Assembly (NCBI RefSeq): GCF_024733845.1
Contig: NZ_JANRHG010000001.1
Location: 62,001 to 126,000 of the forward strand
DNA from: Neomoorella sulfitireducens
Lineage (GTDB): Bacteria > Bacillota > DSM-521 > Neomoorellales > Neomoorellaceae
Reading direction: 5' to 3'
DNA length: 64,000 nucleotides
The number at the start of each line of letters is the position of its first letter. The stretch's first letter is position 1. Shown here one piece after another: positions 62,400 to 64,000 of the stretch. Made by a program: the position numbers and the translations under genes. The notes under the pieces were generated by a model. That model had not been told where the DNA came from, did no database searches, and worked only from the letters and a program-made list of their open reading frames with translations.

Positions 62400-64000
62400 C
62401 GCAGGTAAAAAGGTAGCAAGCTGTGGAAATAAGACCAGTATTATTATACAAATTACCATACAGATAAAGAAAGGTAAAATTCCTTTGAACGTTGTTTCCA
62501 TGGGTACATCCGGACTGACGCTATTGATTGCATAAACGTTTACCCCTACAGGAGGTGTTATCTGCCCCATTTCCATCAAAATAACTATTACGACCCCGAA
62601 CCATACGGGATCAAAGCCCATGGCAAATATCGCGGGATAAATTGCTGGCAAGGTAAGTAAAATCATTGGTATAACATTCATTAGGCATCCTAAAATGATA
62701 TATATTATACACATAGCTGTAAATATAAAATATCGATTAAATGGTAATCCCGTAACAACATTGGCCAGCAGGTGAGGAAGCCTGGTAGCCGCGAGGAAGT
62801 ATCCTAAGATCCCTACGCCGATTAATATCATAAATAGTTTGATCGTAATCTTCGCCGTATCTTTAATCGACGTAACAATACCTTCCCAGCTCAAGCGCCG
62901 CCTTACAATGCCAATGATAAAAGCGCCCATAGCACCAATTGCGCCTCCTTCAGTCGAGCTGAAGGACCCGCTCAGGATGCCCCCCATAATGATAAGAAAT
63001 AAGATTAACATGCTGGATATACCCTTAAGGGACACGAGCTTTTCTTTTAAGGAAAAAACTTCACCGGGGGGAGCCAAAGCGGGGTTGCGCCTGGCTATTA
63101 TATAAATGCAGCCGATATACATTGAGGCAAGGATAATTCCCGGTATAATACCGGCGATAAAAAGTTTGCCGATGGACTCCTCAGTTATAATCGCGTAGAA
63201 AATGAAACCTATGCTCGGCGGGATCAATATGCCCAGGGTACCCCCTGCCGCCAGGCAACCGGTCGCCAGCCCGGGATGGTATTTTCTCTTTTTCATCTCC
63301 GGCAGGGCGACAGTACCCATGGTCACCGCCGTCGACATGCTGTCGCCACAGACAGCGGCAAAACCCGCACACCCCGCCACAGCCGCCATGGCCAGTCCCC
63401 CCGGCAGCCTTCCCAGCCATTTATAAGCAGCCTCAAACAATTCATCGCTTATTCCTGCATACAACGCCAGCTCTCCCATGAGGATAAACAATGGGGCTAC
63501 GGCAAGAATAAAGGACGCTGTCGAAAAATAGGGTGCTATTCCCAGCATACTGAAAGCGGCAACCGCATTTCTGGTGGCCATAAGTAAACCCAAATACCCT
63601 GCTAAAGCCATGGCAAAACCGATAGGCATGCCGAGAAGCATCAGTAAGAAAAGGAATAAAGCTCCCAGGCTTCCCAAAGAAAGACCGCTGATACGGAAGG
63701 GCAGGGTTTTAATATAAAATGGTAATAAGATAATTAACACGCCCAGGGCCAGGATAACTAACAAATAAAGCCACTTACCGTCTTTAATAATCTTTTTGGC
63801 TATTTTAAGAAAATCAGTTGCCACAATTAATGTTAACAATAACGTTCCAACAGCAGCAATAACCAAAAAAATTGAGATAGGAATTCCTAAGGCCGTGCTT
63901 TTCGTCCCTATCTTTTTGATTGCCTGCAAATAGGTCTGCCAGGAGATTATGGCAAATAGGATTGTCGAGGCCAGGTAAATAAACCCGTCAATGACAGTCT
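62385..64000 (-). CDS. TRAP transporter fused small and large permease (DctQM), partial
   Basis: The frame is open to the window edge, so the 5' end is missing. The visible part, at least 537 residues, contains the last helices of a DctQ-type small subunit (WQTYLQAIKKIGTKSTALGIPIS, then a helix) joined to a DctM large subunit of about 12 helices with GMPIGFAMALAG, PLFILMGELALYAG, AGFAAVCGDSMSTAVTMG, GTLGILIPPSIGF and EMGQITPPVGVNVY. These tripartite carriers take up dicarboxylates or other organic acids with sodium. The binding protein (DctP) gene is not in the window. The apparent TTG start inside the frame is not the true start. Confidence 0.9.
   Translation of the reverse strand, partial: TVIDGFIYLASTILFAIISWQTYLQAIKKIGTKSTALGIPISIFLVIAAVGTLLLTLIVATDFLKIAKKIIKDGKWLYLLVILALGVLIILLPFYIKTLPFRISGLSLGSLGALFLFLLMLLGMPIGFAMALAGYLGLLMATRNAVAAFSMLGIAPYFSTASFILAVAPLFILMGELALYAGISDELFEAAYKWLGRLPGGLAMAAVAGCAGFAAVCGDSMSTAVTMGTVALPEMKKRKYHPGLATGCLAAGGTLGILIPPSIGFIFYAIITEESIGKLFIAGIIPGIILASMYIGCIYIIARRNPALAPPGEVFSLKEKLVSLKGISSMLILFLIIMGGILSGSFSSTEGGAIGAMGAFIIGIVRRRLSWEGIVTSIKDTAKITIKLFMILIGVGILGYFLAATRLPHLLANVVTGLPFNRYFIFTAMCIIYIILGCLMNVIPMILLTLPAIYPAIFAMGFDPVWFGVVIVILMEMGQITPPVGVNVYAINSVSPDVPMETTFKGILPFFICMVICIIILVLFPQLATFLPALLFK

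Overview
The window looks like a chromosomal segment of a spore-forming, anaerobic, GC-rich Firmicute of the Clostridia. A Moorella-type thermophilic acetogen is my best guess, made from gene content only and not checked against any database. Supporting signs are a gerABC germination operon, frequent TTG/GTG starts behind strong GGAGG sites, a B. subtilis-type purine operon (purS/purQ/small purL), HisZ with short-form HisG, ECF transporters, and RNA-based control of biosynthesis.

Layout. 1-2.3 kb: a tiny membrane peptide, an unknown small protein and a chemoreceptor. 2.4-9.2 kb: a complete histidine operon read leftward (hisZ-G-D-B-H-A-F-IE) with a good promoter, a possible operator and a TrpR-family regulator gene (yerC) just upstream. 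9.7-14.1 kb: spore germination operon gerA-gerB-gerC plus a small D-type subunit. 14.2-20 kb: a truncated wrbA, then a membrane molybdopterin oxidoreductase (catalytic, FeS and cytochrome b subunits) whose promoter overlaps a Rex-like operator, and a two-component system with a Cys-rich soluble kinase. 20.2-32.1 kb: purE-B-C-S-Q-L-F-M-N-H-D, preceded by a tandem guanine-PRPP riboswitch ending in a strong terminator. 32.7-41 kb: a LysM/beta-lactamase-like protein, an Old Yellow Enzyme-type flavoprotein, non-homologous end-joining genes split into ligase, Ku and polymerase ORFs with a Uma2 gene between them, and a DUF401 permease. 41-47.5 kb: a copper-amine-oxidase-N/beta-propeller exported protein, an sdpR-sdpI pair, a VapBC-like pair beside a carbon-nitrogen hydrolase remnant, and an SLH/DUF6612-like exported protein. 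47.7-51.3 kb: a tryptophan-type ECF transporter (trpP, two ATPases, T component) behind a leader rich in regularly spaced GAG triplets and an attenuator. 51.6-55.9 kb: an efflux operon (HlyD, ABC ATPase, permease, TetR, ferritin-like protein). 56-59.2 kb: a second guanylate-kinase-like gene, guaA and hpt. 59.4-62.4 kb: a J-domain protein and pabB-pabC, with another GAG-rich attenuated leader before pabB. 62.4 kb to the end: a fused DctQM TRAP-transporter permease running off the edge.

How the parts fit. Purine genes dominate (de novo IMP synthesis, GMP synthase, salvage, a GMP kinase-like protein), and the main operon appears to be set by guanine and PRPP through RNA alone. The most interesting regulatory signal is the pair of short leaders before trpP-ecf and pabB. 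Each carries (G/U)AG triplets mostly five bases apart, followed by an intrinsic terminator just before the first gene, which is what a tryptophan-activated TRAP (MtrB) regulon would look like. No mtrB gene lies in the window, so this is inference. Near-perfect promoters and intrinsic terminators delimit most transcription units.
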